A stretch of 64,000 bases of DNA from Methylocystis sp. IM3. Its GTDB lineage: Bacteria; Pseudomonadota; Alphaproteobacteria; Rhizobiales; Beijerinckiaceae. Below the pieces are notes generated by a model. The model made no database searches and had not been told where the DNA came from. It worked only from the letters and a program-made list of their open reading frames with translations. The stretch is from assembly GCF_038070105.1 (NCBI RefSeq), contig NZ_JBBPBZ010000002.1, positions 2,896,501-2,960,500 on the forward strand. The letters run 5' to 3'. This document shows positions 15,674-26,709 of the stretch, piece by piece (the first letter of the stretch is position 1; the number at the start of each line of letters is the position of its first letter). The translations under genes were made by a program, and so were the position numbers.

Positions 15674-18655
15674 TTGACGCCAGACGCCAACGCCCTCATC
15701 CAGCGAGCCAAAGTCATCATCGCGCCCGCCGACGCCGGCAAGGCCCAGCAGGCGCTCGACCGCGTTCTGGAGAAGGACACGGGCGCGCTCGCGGCTTTCC
15801 TTGCCGAAAACCCGAAAGCGCGCGAGCTGATCTTCGGCGCCCTCGGCTCCTCGCCCTATCTCACCGACCTCGCGGCGCGCGACCCGGCGCGGCTCGCCTC
15901 TGCGCTCGGCGCCGATCCGCAAAGCCGCGTCGCGGCGCTGATCGACGAGGCCAGCGCCATCGAGACCGACGACGAAGCGGACCTCATGCGTCGGCTGCGC
16001 CTCGTCAAGCAGGAGGCCGCGCTCGTCATCGCGCTCGCCGATCTCTCCAAAGCCTGGGAGACGCTCCAGGCGACGGAGGCGCTGACCCGCGTCGCCGACG
16101 CTACGCTTTCCGCCGCCATCCGTTTCACGCTGCGGCAAGCCCAGCACGCGGGGAAGCTGGAGCTCGCCGACCAACGCGACCCCGAGCGCGGGTCGGGCTG
16201 GATTTTCCTCGGCATGGGCAAGGGCGGCGCCTATGAGCTCAATTACTCCTCCGACATCGATCTCATCGTCTTCTTCGACCGCGCCCGCGCCCGCGTCGCC
16301 GATCCGCTCGAGGACGTCGATCTCTTCGTGAAGCTCACGAAGCGCATCGTGAAGATCATGAGCGACCGGACGAGCGACGGCTATGTGTTTCGCACCGATC
16401 TGCGGCTGCGGCCCGATCCCGGCGCCACGCCCATCGCCATCCCGCTCGAGGCTGCGCTCTCCTATTACGAAAGCATGGGCCAGAACTGGGAGCGCGCCGC
16501 CTATATCAAGGCGCGCCCCGTCGCGGGCGACCTTTACGCCGGCGAGCAATTCCTGGAGGAGCTGTCGCCCTTCGTCTGGCGCAAATATTTCGACTTCGCG
16601 GCGATCGCCGACGTTCACTCGATCAAGCGGCAGATCCACGCCCACAAGGGCCACGGCAAGATCGCCGTCATCGGCCACAACATCAAATTGGGGCGCGGCG
16701 GCATTCGCGAGATCGAATTCTTCGTGCAGACGCAGCAGCTCATCACCGGCGGCCGCGACAGGCGCCTGCGCGGCCGCGCGACGCTCGCCATGCTCGATCA
16801 GCTCGTCGAAAGCGGCTGGGTGGAGCCGCAGGCCCGCGACGATCTGCGCGAGGCCTATCTGTTCCTGCGCGACGTCGAGCACCGCATCCAGATGGTCGCC
16901 GACGAGCAGAGGCATACGCTCCCAGAGACGCGGGAAGGCGTCGAAACCATCGCCCGCATGATGGGCTTTGACGGTTTCGACGCGTTCTCGGACGCCCTGC
17001 TCAGGCGTCTCGACGTGGTGCAGGGCCATTACGCCCGCCTTTTCGAGAGCGCGCCGCAGCTTTCCTCCACGGGCGGCAATCTCGTCTTCACTGGCGACGA
17101 CGACGATCCGGGCACGATCGAGACGCTGGCGCGCATGGGCTACAAGGACCCGAGGATGGTCACGGCGACCATTCGCGGCTGGCACTTCGGACGCTACGCC
17201 GCGACGCGCTCGACGGTCGCGCGCGAGCGCCTCACCGAACTGACGCCCCTGCTGCTCGAAGCCCTCGCCGCGACCGAGAACGCCGACCAGGCTTTCCTCG
17301 CCTTCGACAAGCTCATTCAGAAATTGCCCGCCGGCGTGCAGCTTTTCTCGCTTCTCGTCTCGCAGCCGCGGCTGCTCAATCTCATCGCCGCGATCACCGG
17401 CGCGGCGCCGAAGCTCTCGGCCACCATCTCGCGGCGCCCGCATGTGCTCGACGCGCTGATGGAGCCCGCCTTCTTCCATCATGCGCCGAGCGCGGAGGAG
17501 CTGCGCGCGCGGCTCGAGGCGCAATTTGCGGAAGCCCGCTCTTATGAGGACGCGCTCGATAGCGCCCGCATCTTCGGGCAGGAGCAGAAATTCCTCGTCG
17601 GCGTGCGCGTGCTGACGGGCTCGATCTCGGTGGCGGAGGCCGGCGCGGCCTATTCGCGCCTCGCCGAGACGCTCATTTCGGCCTTGTTCGAGGTGGTGTC
17701 CACGGAGTTCGAAAAGGCCCATGGCCGCATCGCGGGCGCGGCGGCCGTCGTCGTCGCCATGGGCAAGCTCGGCGGGCGCGAAATGACCGCGGCCTCCGAT
17801 CTCGACCTCATGCTCCTCTACGAGGCCGATCCGCTCGCCGAATCCGTGGGTGGCGAGCGTGCGCTCTACGCGCCGCAATATTACGCCCGGCTCACGCAGC
17901 GGCTCATCACCGCGCTCTCCGCGCCGACTGCCGAGGGCCTTCTCTACGAGACTGATTTCCGCCTGCGGCCCTCGGGCAACAAGGGCCCCATCGCCGTGAG
18001 CCTCTCCTCCTTCGTCAGCTATCAGGCGGAAGAAGCCTGGACCTGGGAGCACATGGCCCTGACCCGCGCGCGGGTGATCGCGGGACCGGCGGCTTTCGCG
18101 GAGCGCGTCGAGGGGGCGATCCGCGCGGCGATGATCCTGCCGCGCAGCCCCGAGAAGCTGAAGACCGACACGCTCGCCATGCGCCGGCTTCTGGAAAAGG
18201 AAAAGGGCTCGACCAACCCCTGGGAGGTCAAGCAGGTCGCGGGCGGGCTGATCGACGTCGAGTTTCTCGCCCAATATCTGATGCTGCTGCATGGCCCGGA
18301 GCGCCCCGAGGTCTTCTCGACGACGACGCCGGACGCCCTCGTGAAGCTGCGCGACGCCGGCCAGCTCGATTCCGGCGCCGCCGAGGCGCTGCTCGCCGCC
18401 TATCGTCTGTATCAGGGGCTTTTGCAACTGCTGCGCCTCGCCATCGACGGCGCCTTCCGCCCGGCGGACGCGCCGCGCGGGCTGGCGGAGCTGTTGCTGA
18501 GGGTCGGCGACTCGCCCGATCTCTCGCATCTCGAGGCGCTCCTGACCGAGACGGAGAAGAAGACCCGCGACATCTTCGTCGCCGTCGTCGGTCCCGTGAA
18601 GGGCGCGGACATGTCGGGTGGCAGGGAGTTGTCAGAGGCCGGGCCGCAGGCATAG
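15674..18655 (+). CDS. glnE: Bifunctional glutamine synthetase adenylyltransferase/adenylyl-removing enzyme
   Basis: This protein of about 993 residues attaches and removes AMP on the GlnA tyrosine under PII control. Two nucleotidyltransferase domains are visible, each with the metal-binding acidic signature: YSSDIDLIVFFD near residues 190-203 and ASDLDLMLLYEAD near 706-718. They are separated by the helical linker region. No ATG lies near the N-terminus. The TTG at 15674 follows a purine-rich GAGGACAGGA and gives the usual length; an earlier TTG at 15554 is also in frame. Its cognate substrate gene glnA and regulator glnB lie 6-8 kb upstream. Confidence 0.95.
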   Translation: MTPDANALIQRAKVIIAPADAGKAQQALDRVLEKDTGALAAFLAENPKARELIFGALGSSPYLTDLAARDPARLASALGADPQSRVAALIDEASAIETDDEADLMRRLRLVKQEAALVIALADLSKAWETLQATEALTRVADATLSAAIRFTLRQAQHAGKLELADQRDPERGSGWIFLGMGKGGAYELNYSSDIDLIVFFDRARARVADPLEDVDLFVKLTKRIVKIMSDRTSDGYVFRTDLRLRPDPGATPIAIPLEAALSYYESMGQNWERAAYIKARPVAGDLYAGEQFLEELSPFVWRKYFDFAAIADVHSIKRQIHAHKGHGKIAVIGHNIKLGRGGIREIEFFVQTQQLITGGRDRRLRGRATLAMLDQLVESGWVEPQARDDLREAYLFLRDVEHRIQMVADEQRHTLPETREGVETIARMMGFDGFDAFSDALLRRLDVVQGHYARLFESAPQLSSTGGNLVFTGDDDDPGTIETLARMGYKDPRMVTATIRGWHFGRYAATRSTVARERLTELTPLLLEALAATENADQAFLAFDKLIQKLPAGVQLFSLLVSQPRLLNLIAAITGAAPKLSATISRRPHVLDALMEPAFFHHAPSAEELRARLEAQFAEARSYEDALDSARIFGQEQKFLVGVRVLTGSISVAEAGAAYSRLAETLISALFEVVSTEFEKAHGRIAGAAAVVVAMGKLGGREMTAASDLDLMLLYEADPLAESVGGERALYAPQYYARLTQRLITALSAPTAEGLLYETDFRLRPSGNKGPIAVSLSSFVSYQAEEAWTWEHMALTRARVIAGPAAFAERVEGAIRAAMILPRSPEKLKTDTLAMRRLLEKEKGSTNPWEVKQVAGGLIDVEFLAQYLMLLHGPERPEVFSTTTPDALVKLRDAGQLDSGAAEALLAAYRLYQGLLQLLRLAIDGAFRPADAPRGLAELLLRVGDSPDLSHLEALLTETEKKTRDIFVAVVGPVKGADMSGGRELSEAGPQA

Positions 18656-18740
18656 ATACGCCCGGTTCGTCACGCAGGACCCCCTTGCGCCGGCTGGCGG
18701 CGATTTTTCGAGGCGAACCGCCTCTTACTCGGAGCATCTC

Positions 18741-19619
18741 ATGTCAATAGCCCGCAAGAATGCGCGTTCCCTGACCCGCGCCGCGCTGGGGACGCTCGGC
18801 CTCGTCGCCCTGATGGCGGCCGCCCCCGCGCAGGCGAAGGTTCTCGCCAAGGTGAACGGCGTCGAGATTACCGACGACGACCTCAAGATCGCCATAGAGG
18901 ATCTCGGGCCCGGCATTCCCCACCAGCTCCAGGGCAAGGCGCGCGACAGCTATGTGCTCGACTTTCTGATCGACGAGCAGCTCGTCGTGCAGAAGGCGCA
19001 GGCCGACAAGCTCGCCGAGACGCCCGACTTCGCCAAGAAGATGGCCTATCTGCGCGACAAGGCGCTGATGGAGACGCTGCTCGGCAATGTCGCCAAGGAG
19101 GCCGCGACCGACGCCGCCATCAAGGCGACCTATGACGAAGCGGCCAAGAACCAGAAGCCCGAGACCGAATATCACGCCCATCACATCCTCGTGCCCACCG
19201 AGGAGGAGGCGAAGAAGGCGCTGGCGCGCCTCAAGAGCGGCGAGGATTTCGCCAAGGTCGCCGGCGAAATGTCGAAGGACCCCGGCTCCAAGGGCGGCGA
19301 TCTCGGCTGGTTCACCAAGGACCGCATGGTGCCGGAATTCGGCGAGGCCGCCGCCAAGCTGAAGCCCGGCGAGCTCTCCGAGCCGGTGAAGTCGCAGTTC
19401 GGCTGGCACATCATCAAGCTCGACGAGACCCGCCCGAAGACCTTCCCGCCGCTCGACCAGATCAAGGATCAGGTCGCGCGCTATGTCGTGCAGAAGGCGC
19501 AGAGCGATCTCGTCGTGAAGCTGCGCGACGGCGCCAAGATCGAGCGCGCTGACCAGCCCGCCGACGGCGACAAGGCCGCCCCGGCCGCCCCGGCCGCGAA
19601 GCCCGCGGAGAAGAAGTAA
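18741..19619 (+). CDS. Periplasmic parvulin-type peptidyl-prolyl isomerase
   Basis: This 292-residue protein has a signal peptide (LTRAALGTLGLVALMAAAPA, cleavage after AQA near residue 32), an N-terminal SurA/PrsA-like chaperone region and one parvulin domain (about residues 140-235). The domain has the typical YHAHHILVPTEEEAKK, GGDLGWFTKDRMVPEF and QFGWHIIKLDE blocks. It would assist folding of exported proteins. The tail is Ala/Pro/Lys-rich. The ATG at 18741 has GGAG 6 bases upstream. The single domain distinguishes it from SurA, which has two. Confidence 0.9.
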   Translation: MSIARKNARSLTRAALGTLGLVALMAAAPAQAKVLAKVNGVEITDDDLKIAIEDLGPGIPHQLQGKARDSYVLDFLIDEQLVVQKAQADKLAETPDFAKKMAYLRDKALMETLLGNVAKEAATDAAIKATYDEAAKNQKPETEYHAHHILVPTEEEAKKALARLKSGEDFAKVAGEMSKDPGSKGGDLGWFTKDRMVPEFGEAAAKLKPGELSEPVKSQFGWHIIKLDETRPKTFPPLDQIKDQVARYVVQKAQSDLVVKLRDGAKIERADQPADGDKAAPAAPAAKPAEKK

Positions 19620-19635
19620 GCCGGTAGACCACGCT

Positions 19636-19751
19636 CGAAAGCGAAGCAATCCAGCGCCGCCCCATGGCTCCTGGGTTGCTTCCCCGGCCGCAATCGCCCC
19701 CCTTTGCGATTGCTGCGACGCAATCAAAACTTGACGTCGCCGCGCGGCGAC
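19636..19751. repeat. Cluster of inverted repeats between the parvulin gene and argJ
   Basis: Three dyads lie in the 170-base spacer. GAAGCAATCCAG (19643-19654) pairs with CTGGGTTGCTTC (19671-19682); GCAATCGC (19690-19697) pairs with GCGATTGC (19706-19713); GTCGCCGCGCGGCGAC (19736-19751) is a perfect 16-base palindrome. The first resembles the CTGGATTGCTTC-type intergenic palindromes common in alphaproteobacterial genomes; this is from memory and untested. The last lies about 40 bases before argJ and could be an operator. No T-run follows any of them. Confidence 0.55.
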
Positions 19752-19791
19752 GCCAAACCCGGCGCATTCCCATCCTGCCCCGGGTGATTCC

Positions 19792-21039
19792 ATGGCCCAC
19801 GACGCCCCCCTCTCCCCGCTCGCGCCCGCAACGACGCCCGAGATTCCCCCACTCGAAGGCGTGCGCTTCGCCGCCGGCGCGGCGGGCGTTCGCTACGCGG
19901 GGCGCACCGATGTGATGCTCGCGATTCTCGACGAGGGCGCGGCGGTCGCCGGCGTCTTCACCAAGTCGAAATGCCCGTCGGCGCCCGTCGACTGGTGCCG
20001 CGCCAAGCTCAAGGGCGGCAAGGCGCGGGCGCTGCTCGTGAATTCAGGCAACGCCAACGCCTTCACCGGCAAGGCCGGCGCCGAGGCCGTGAAGCTCTCC
20101 GCCAAGATCGCCGCCGCCGCCACGGGCGCGAGCGAGCGCCAGATCTTCATCGCCTCCACGGGCGTCATCGGCGAACCGCTCGACGCGACGAAATTCGACG
20201 GGGTTTTGGACAATCTCGCCAGCACGGCGCGGCCGGACGCCTGGCTCGAGGCCGCCCGCGCCATCATGACGACCGACACCTTCCCCAAGCTCGCGACGCG
20301 CAAGGCGACCATCGCCGGCGTCGAGGTGACGATCAGCGGCATGGCCAAGGGCGCCGGCATGATCGCGCCCGACATGGCGACCATGCTGTCCTTCGTCTTC
20401 ACCGACGCGCCCATCGCCGCCGAAGCCTTGCAGACCATGCTCTCCAAGGCCGTGCAGGGGTCCTTCAATGCGATCACCGTGGACAGCGACACCTCGACCT
20501 CCGACACGCTGCTCCTCTTCGCGACGGGCGCGGCCAGGAAGCGCGGCGCGCCCAAGATCGAGAAGGCCAGCGACAAGCGCCTCGCCGATTTCCGGCGCGC
20601 GCTCGACGAGACTCTGCTGGATCTCGCCCATCAGGTGGTCAAGGACGGCGAAGGCGCGCGCAAATTCGTCGAGGTGACCGTCACGGGCGCCGAAAGCGCC
20701 AAGGCCGCCAAGCGGATCGCGCTTTCGATCGCCAATTCGCCGCTCGTCAAGACGGCGATTGCGGGCGAAGACGCCAATTGGGGCCGCATCGTCATGGCGG
20801 TGGGCAAGGCCGGCGAACGCGCCGAGCGCGACAAGCTCGCCATCTGGTTCGGCGGCGTGCGCGTCGCCTACAAGGGTCTGCGCGATCCGGCCTATAACGA
20901 GCAAGAAGTGTCGCAGACCATGAAGCGGCCGGAGGTCGTCATCAATGTCGACATCGGACTCGGCGCCGGCGCCGCGACCGTGTGGACCTGCGACCTGACA
21001 AAGGACTATGTCGCGATAAACGGCGACTATCGGAGCTGA
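19792..21039 (+). CDS. argJ: Glutamate N-acetyltransferase / ornithine acetyltransferase
   Basis: This 415-residue enzyme transfers acetyl groups in the arginine pathway and self-cleaves. The cleavage and nucleophile site is visible as DMATMLSF, with Thr197. Other family blocks are present: [28 protein letters not shown] and [14 protein letters not shown]. It catalyses N-acetylglutamate synthesis and recycling of the acetyl group from N-acetylornithine. The ATG at 19792 is chosen because it yields the full N-terminal domain. It stands alone, with a small lipoprotein gene 89 bases downstream. Confidence 0.95.
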   Translation: MAHDAPLSPLAPATTPEIPPLEGVRFAAGAAGVRYAGRTDVMLAILDEGAAVAGVFTKSKCPSAPVDWCRAKLKGGKARALLVNSGNANAFTGKAGAEAVKLSAKIAAAATGASERQIFIASTGVIGEPLDATKFDGVLDNLASTARPDAWLEAARAIMTTDTFPKLATRKATIAGVEVTISGMAKGAGMIAPDMATMLSFVFTDAPIAAEALQTMLSKAVQGSFNAITVDSDTSTSDTLLLFATGAARKRGAPKIEKASDKRLADFRRALDETLLDLAHQVVKDGEGARKFVEVTVTGAESAKAAKRIALSIANSPLVKTAIAGEDANWGRIVMAVGKAGERAERDKLAIWFGGVRVAYKGLRDPAYNEQEVSQTMKRPEVVINVDIGLGAGAATVWTCDLTKDYVAINGDYRS

Positions 21040-21128
21040 CCGGCAGGGGCGGGGCAAGGGGAAAGCTGCGTTGAGCGCCAAGCTGAGACTGTGCCATAAT
21101 GGCGGCAGTCCGGCTGGAGCGTTTTCGT

Positions 21129-21647
21129 ATGTTTTCCCCGCGTGTCTTTCTGATCGTCTGCCTTCCCCTCGTCCTTGCCGCCTGCAATTCGGCCCCGGCG
21201 CCGGAGGCGCGCTTCGACGCCGCCGAGGCGGCCTTCATGGAGAAGCCCGGCAAGACGACAATCACGGGCCAGGCGTTTTTGCCCGACAAGACAGGGCATG
21301 TGAACGCCCGCTTCGCGGCGGGAGAAGTCGTGCGGCTCATTCCGGCGACGAGCTATTCGAGGGCGCGGCTCGCCTATTATTTCAAGGGGGCAAAATTCGC
21401 CCCCGCGGCGCTGGTCCCCAAGAACGATCCCGACCCCGATTATCTCGCTCACACGCGCCAGACCAAGGCGGGCTCCACCGGGCGCTTCGTCTTCGAAAAC
21501 GTCCCGCCGGGCGACTATTTCGTCTCGACGCAACTGATCTGGAAGCCTGACGGCGCCTTCCTGCCGGAGGGCGGCCTGATATATGAGGAGGTGACCGTCA
21601 CCGGCGCGGAGACCAAGCCCGTGGAGGTCGTCGTCTCCGGCAAATAA
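21129..21647 (+). CDS. Putative lipoprotein of unknown function
   Basis: This 172-residue protein carries a lipoprotein signal (VFLIVCLPLVLAACN, with lipobox LAAC at about residues 17-20). The mature part includes a repeat-poor beta-rich region with a carboxypeptidase-regulatory-like block (GSTGRFVFENVPPGDYFVST) such as is found in surface and outer-membrane-linked proteins. The ATG at 21129 has GGAGCG 9 bases upstream; an ATG at 21099 is also in frame. It is followed 8 bases later by mutT on the same strand. No enzyme motif is seen. Confidence 0.7.
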   Translation: MFSPRVFLIVCLPLVLAACNSAPAPEARFDAAEAAFMEKPGKTTITGQAFLPDKTGHVNARFAAGEVVRLIPATSYSRARLAYYFKGAKFAPAALVPKNDPDPDYLAHTRQTKAGSTGRFVFENVPPGDYFVSTQLIWKPDGAFLPEGGLIYEEVTVTGAETKPVEVVVSGK

Positions 21648-21655
21648 GGGCGCCC

Positions 21656-22057
21656 ATGAAACTCCTCCTCGTCGTCGCCTGCGCGCTGATCGACGCCGAC
21701 AATCGCGTGCTGATCGCGCAGCGCCCCGAAGGCAAGCAGCTCGCGGGCCTATGGGAGTTTCCCGGCGGCAAGCTCGATCCCGGCGAACGGCCGGAAGAGG
21801 CGCTGATCCGCGAACTCGCCGAGGAGCTTCAGATCGCCGTGAAGGCGCCCTGCCTCGCCCCGCTCAGTTTCGCGAGCCACGCCTATGAGGACTTCCACCT
21901 GCTGATGCCGCTTTATATCTGCCGCAAATGGGAGGGCTTCGTCGCGCCCGCCGAGGGGCAGGCGGTGAAATGGGTGCGCGCGCGCGACTTGCGGACGTAC
22001 GACATGCCCCCCGCCGACGCGCCGCTTATCGCGCCCCTGATCGACCTCCTCGGCTGA
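21656..22057 (+). CDS. mutT: MutT-type 8-oxo-dGTP diphosphatase
   Basis: This 133-residue Nudix hydrolase has a complete Nudix box (residues 38-60: GGKLDPGERPEEALIRELAE then ELQI), with the RELAEE metal-binding core intact. Such enzymes remove oxidised guanine nucleotides from the pool. It starts 8 bases after the lipoprotein gene and ends 35 bases before the DUF2252 gene, suggesting an operon of three. In alphaproteobacteria mutT often sits near argJ, as here. The N-terminus begins MKLLLVVACALIDADNRVLI. Confidence 0.93.
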   Translation: MKLLLVVACALIDADNRVLIAQRPEGKQLAGLWEFPGGKLDPGERPEEALIRELAEELQIAVKAPCLAPLSFASHAYEDFHLLMPLYICRKWEGFVAPAEGQAVKWVRARDLRTYDMPPADAPLIAPLIDLLG

Positions 22058-22091
22058 TCGACTCACAGGGGCGCGCCAGTTAGCATGGCGC

Positions 22092-23453
22092 ATGTCCGAG
22101 AAGGCTCGCACGGACGCGGCCGCCGAAAGCCGCCGGGAGGAATACAAGCGCGGCAAGCGTCTGCGGGACGCCACGCCGCGCGAGGCTCTCGCTGACTTTG
22201 ATCCGCCGGCGGGCCGTGACCCGCTCGCCGTGATCGCGACGACGCTGGGCGACCGGCTCGCGTCCCTGCGCGGGCTGCGGGTCGAGCTGATGGCGCAAAC
22301 TCCCTTCGCCTTCCTGCGCGGCGCCGCCGATGTCATGGCTTTCGATCTTGCGCATCAGCGCGCGACGGGCGTCACGGCCCAGGCCTGCGGCGACGGCCAT
22401 CTGATGAATTTCGGCGCGTTTCTCTCGCCAGAGGGCAATGTTCTTTTCGATGTGAACGACTTCGACGAAACATTGCCCGAAATCGACATCGTCTGCGACC
22501 TTCGCCGCCTCGCCGCGAGCGTCGCCGTGGCGGCGATGGACATGAGCTATTCGGCGTCAGAGGCCAGAAAATGCGCCCGGCGCGCGGTCCGGGCCTATCG
22601 CGAGCGCATGTTCGAACTCGCAGCAATGTCGCCGATCGAAATCTGGAACGTGCGCGTCCATCTGCGCGATATCGTGCGAAGCCTGCGCGACCGCGTTCTG
22701 CACGACAGGCTGAGCGCGGCGATCTACAAGGGCAGCGGCCCACAGGACCGGATCGACGGCCTGCCCAAGATCGAGCGAACGCCCTCTGGCTGGCGCTTCG
22801 TCGAGAAGCCGCCGAAACTTGTTCATCTCGACAGGATAGATGATCCAGAAGCGCGCATCGATCTCGAGGCGCTCTTTTCGCGCCTGATCGCCGGCGGTCT
22901 TCAGGAGCCGGTGGCGACGCTCCTCGCCCGCTACCGGCTCTGCGACACGGCCTTCAAGGCGGTCGGCGTCGGCAGCGTCGGCATGTTCTGCGCCATTGGA
23001 CTTTTCGTCTCGGAGGACGAGCAGCCGCTCGCCTTGCAGCTCAAGGAAGCCAAGCCCTCCGTGCTCGAGCGGTTCGGCTTCGGGCGTTGGCGGGGATCGC
23101 AAGGCCGGCGCGTGACCGCCGGGCAGCGCGTCATGCAGGCGGCGAGCGACATCTTTCTCGCAAGCGCCGGCGACGAGGCGACGGACGGACGTTATTACCT
23201 GCGCCATCTCAAGACGCGTCGTCTCGGCTCCATCTCGGACCTGCTGAAGGACCAGGCTTTCCCGCGTTATGCCGAACTCTGCGGCTACACGCTGGCGCGC
23301 GCCCATGCCCGTTCGTCGCGGCCCGCGCTTCTTGCCGGATATATGGGCAAAAGCGACGCCTTCGACGATGCGCTGGCGTCTTTCGCCATGCTCTACGCCG
23401 GACAGACCGCGGCTGATCTGCGCGCGTTCCGCATCGCTTATTGCGCGGCGTGA
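22092..23453 (+). CDS. DUF2252-family protein
   Basis: This 453-residue protein belongs to the DUF2252 family: a PAGRDPLAVI-type opening, then FLRGAADVMAFDL, GDGHLMNFGAF and FDVNDFDETLP, the strongest family motif. The fold resembles an aminoglycoside-phosphotransferase/kinase type, with the GDxHxxN and DxNDFDE blocks in the positions of the catalytic and metal-binding residues. This similarity is inferred; no activity is established. The start at 22092 lacks a strong ribosome site. It converges on the HWE-type kinase gene with 4 bases between stop codons. Confidence 0.85.
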   Translation: MSEKARTDAAAESRREEYKRGKRLRDATPREALADFDPPAGRDPLAVIATTLGDRLASLRGLRVELMAQTPFAFLRGAADVMAFDLAHQRATGVTAQACGDGHLMNFGAFLSPEGNVLFDVNDFDETLPEIDIVCDLRRLAASVAVAAMDMSYSASEARKCARRAVRAYRERMFELAAMSPIEIWNVRVHLRDIVRSLRDRVLHDRLSAAIYKGSGPQDRIDGLPKIERTPSGWRFVEKPPKLVHLDRIDDPEARIDLEALFSRLIAGGLQEPVATLLARYRLCDTAFKAVGVGSVGMFCAIGLFVSEDEQPLALQLKEAKPSVLERFGFGRWRGSQGRRVTAGQRVMQAASDIFLASAGDEATDGRYYLRHLKTRRLGSISDLLKDQAFPRYAELCGYTLARAHARSSRPALLAGYMGKSDAFDDALASFAMLYAGQTAADLRAFRIAYCAA

Positions 23454-23457
23454 GGCG

Positions 23458-24519
23458 TCACGGCCGCAAGGTTGCGAAGCTCGCCGGGATCGACAGCGTC
23501 CAGATGAGCCCGTCGGGGGGGAAGCTCAAGGTGGCCGCGCCGTCGAGCGCCTGTGCGACGAGTCGTTTCACGACCTTGTGGCCGAAGCCTTCCTGTGGCG
23601 GCGTCGCGAGCGCGGGGCCGCCGCTCTCGCGCCATTCGATCACGAGCCTGCCGTCCTCGAAGCCCCATTTGAGGGAGATGTTTCCCTCGGGACGCGACAG
23701 CGCCCCATAGCTCAGCGCATTGGTGGCGAGTTCGTGCAGGGCGAGGCCGATATTCTGCGCGGCCTCGGGCTTCAGCATGATCTTCGGCCCCTCGATCGCG
23801 GCATGTTCGGAGAGGCTGTCCTTTGCGACATCGAGGCAATAGGCCATTTGCGCGCGCACGAGATCATGCATGGAGGCGCCGCGCCAGTCCTGCGACACGA
23901 GCAGATCATGCGCCATGGAGAGCGCCTGCAAGCGGGCGCTGAATTTGCGCTGGAACGCTTCCACCGAAGTCGCTCCGGCCGCCGTCTGCCGCGACATGGC
24001 CTGGACGACGGCAAGCAGATTCTTCGAGCGGTGCACGAGCTCGCGCAGCAGCACGCGCACATGCTGCTCGCGCATCTTGCGCTCCGTTATATCGCGCGCG
24101 GTGCCGAGAATGCGCACGGCGCGGCCATCCTCGAAAAAGGTGCGGCCGCGGATCGCCACCCAGCGTTCGATTTTGTCCTCCATGCCGACGACACGATATT
24201 CAATCTCGTAGTCTCCGTCATGTTCAGGATCGAGCGCGAGGCCGACCGCCTCCTTCGTTCGGTGTCGGTCCTGCGGATGGAGGGCATTGCGGAAGACTTC
24301 GAAGTTCGCCTCCACATCGTCGGCGAGCCCCCAGAGCTGGCGCACCCGCGCGTCGAGATGCACCTCGCCAGTGGCGAGATTCCAGTCCCAGACCCCGGTG
24401 CGCCCGGCGTCGAGCGCCAATTGCAGGCGCTCGAGCGCATAGGCCTGATCGTTGAGCGCCTCGCAGGCGCGCCTCGTTTCTGGCGCGACCTCGTCGCGCA
24501 GGAGATCAGCGTCGGTCAC
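23458..24519 (-). CDS. Soluble PAS-HWE-type sensor histidine kinase
   Basis: This 353-residue kinase has a PAS domain (about residues 30-150, WDWNLATGEVHLDARVRQLW and ILGTARDITERK) and an HWE/HisKA_2 kinase module. The phosphorylated histidine is in LRELVHRSKNLLAVVQAM (His163), followed by an N box (ALHELATNALSYGALS) and the family W-E block (IEWRESGGP). No transmembrane segment is visible, so it senses a cytoplasmic signal. The GTG at 24519 has AAGGGGC upstream; an earlier GTG at 24543 lacks one. No response-regulator gene is adjacent. Confidence 0.9.
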   Translation of the reverse strand: MTDADLLRDEVAPETRRACEALNDQAYALERLQLALDAGRTGVWDWNLATGEVHLDARVRQLWGLADDVEANFEVFRNALHPQDRHRTKEAVGLALDPEHDGDYEIEYRVVGMEDKIERWVAIRGRTFFEDGRAVRILGTARDITERKMREQHVRVLLRELVHRSKNLLAVVQAMSRQTAAGATSVEAFQRKFSARLQALSMAHDLLVSQDWRGASMHDLVRAQMAYCLDVAKDSLSEHAAIEGPKIMLKPEAAQNIGLALHELATNALSYGALSRPEGNISLKWGFEDGRLVIEWRESGGPALATPPQEGFGHKVVKRLVAQALDGAATLSFPPDGLIWTLSIPASFATLRP

Positions 24520-24607
24520 GGCCCCGCCCCTTTCGACCCCCACAATAGACTATCCGCCAGCCGCAAGAGAAGCGCCGGAGCCAGCGCCTCCCCGTGAGGG
24601 CGGGCGT

Positions 24608-26626
<2,019 letters not shown>

Positions 26627-26709
26627 GGCGCCATACTAGCGCGATTCGAGACTCGAAATCAGCGCCCCCCTTGACCCGGCGCAAGCTTGACCTCAAGAGA
26701 AAGGTCGGA

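Noticed and set aside
15545..18529. An open frame of almost 1000 codons on the strand opposite glnE
   Set aside because: It mirrors the glnE coding frame, has no family resemblance and has a composition typical of the complement of a high-G+C gene. glnE itself is recognised by its two nucleotidyltransferase signatures.
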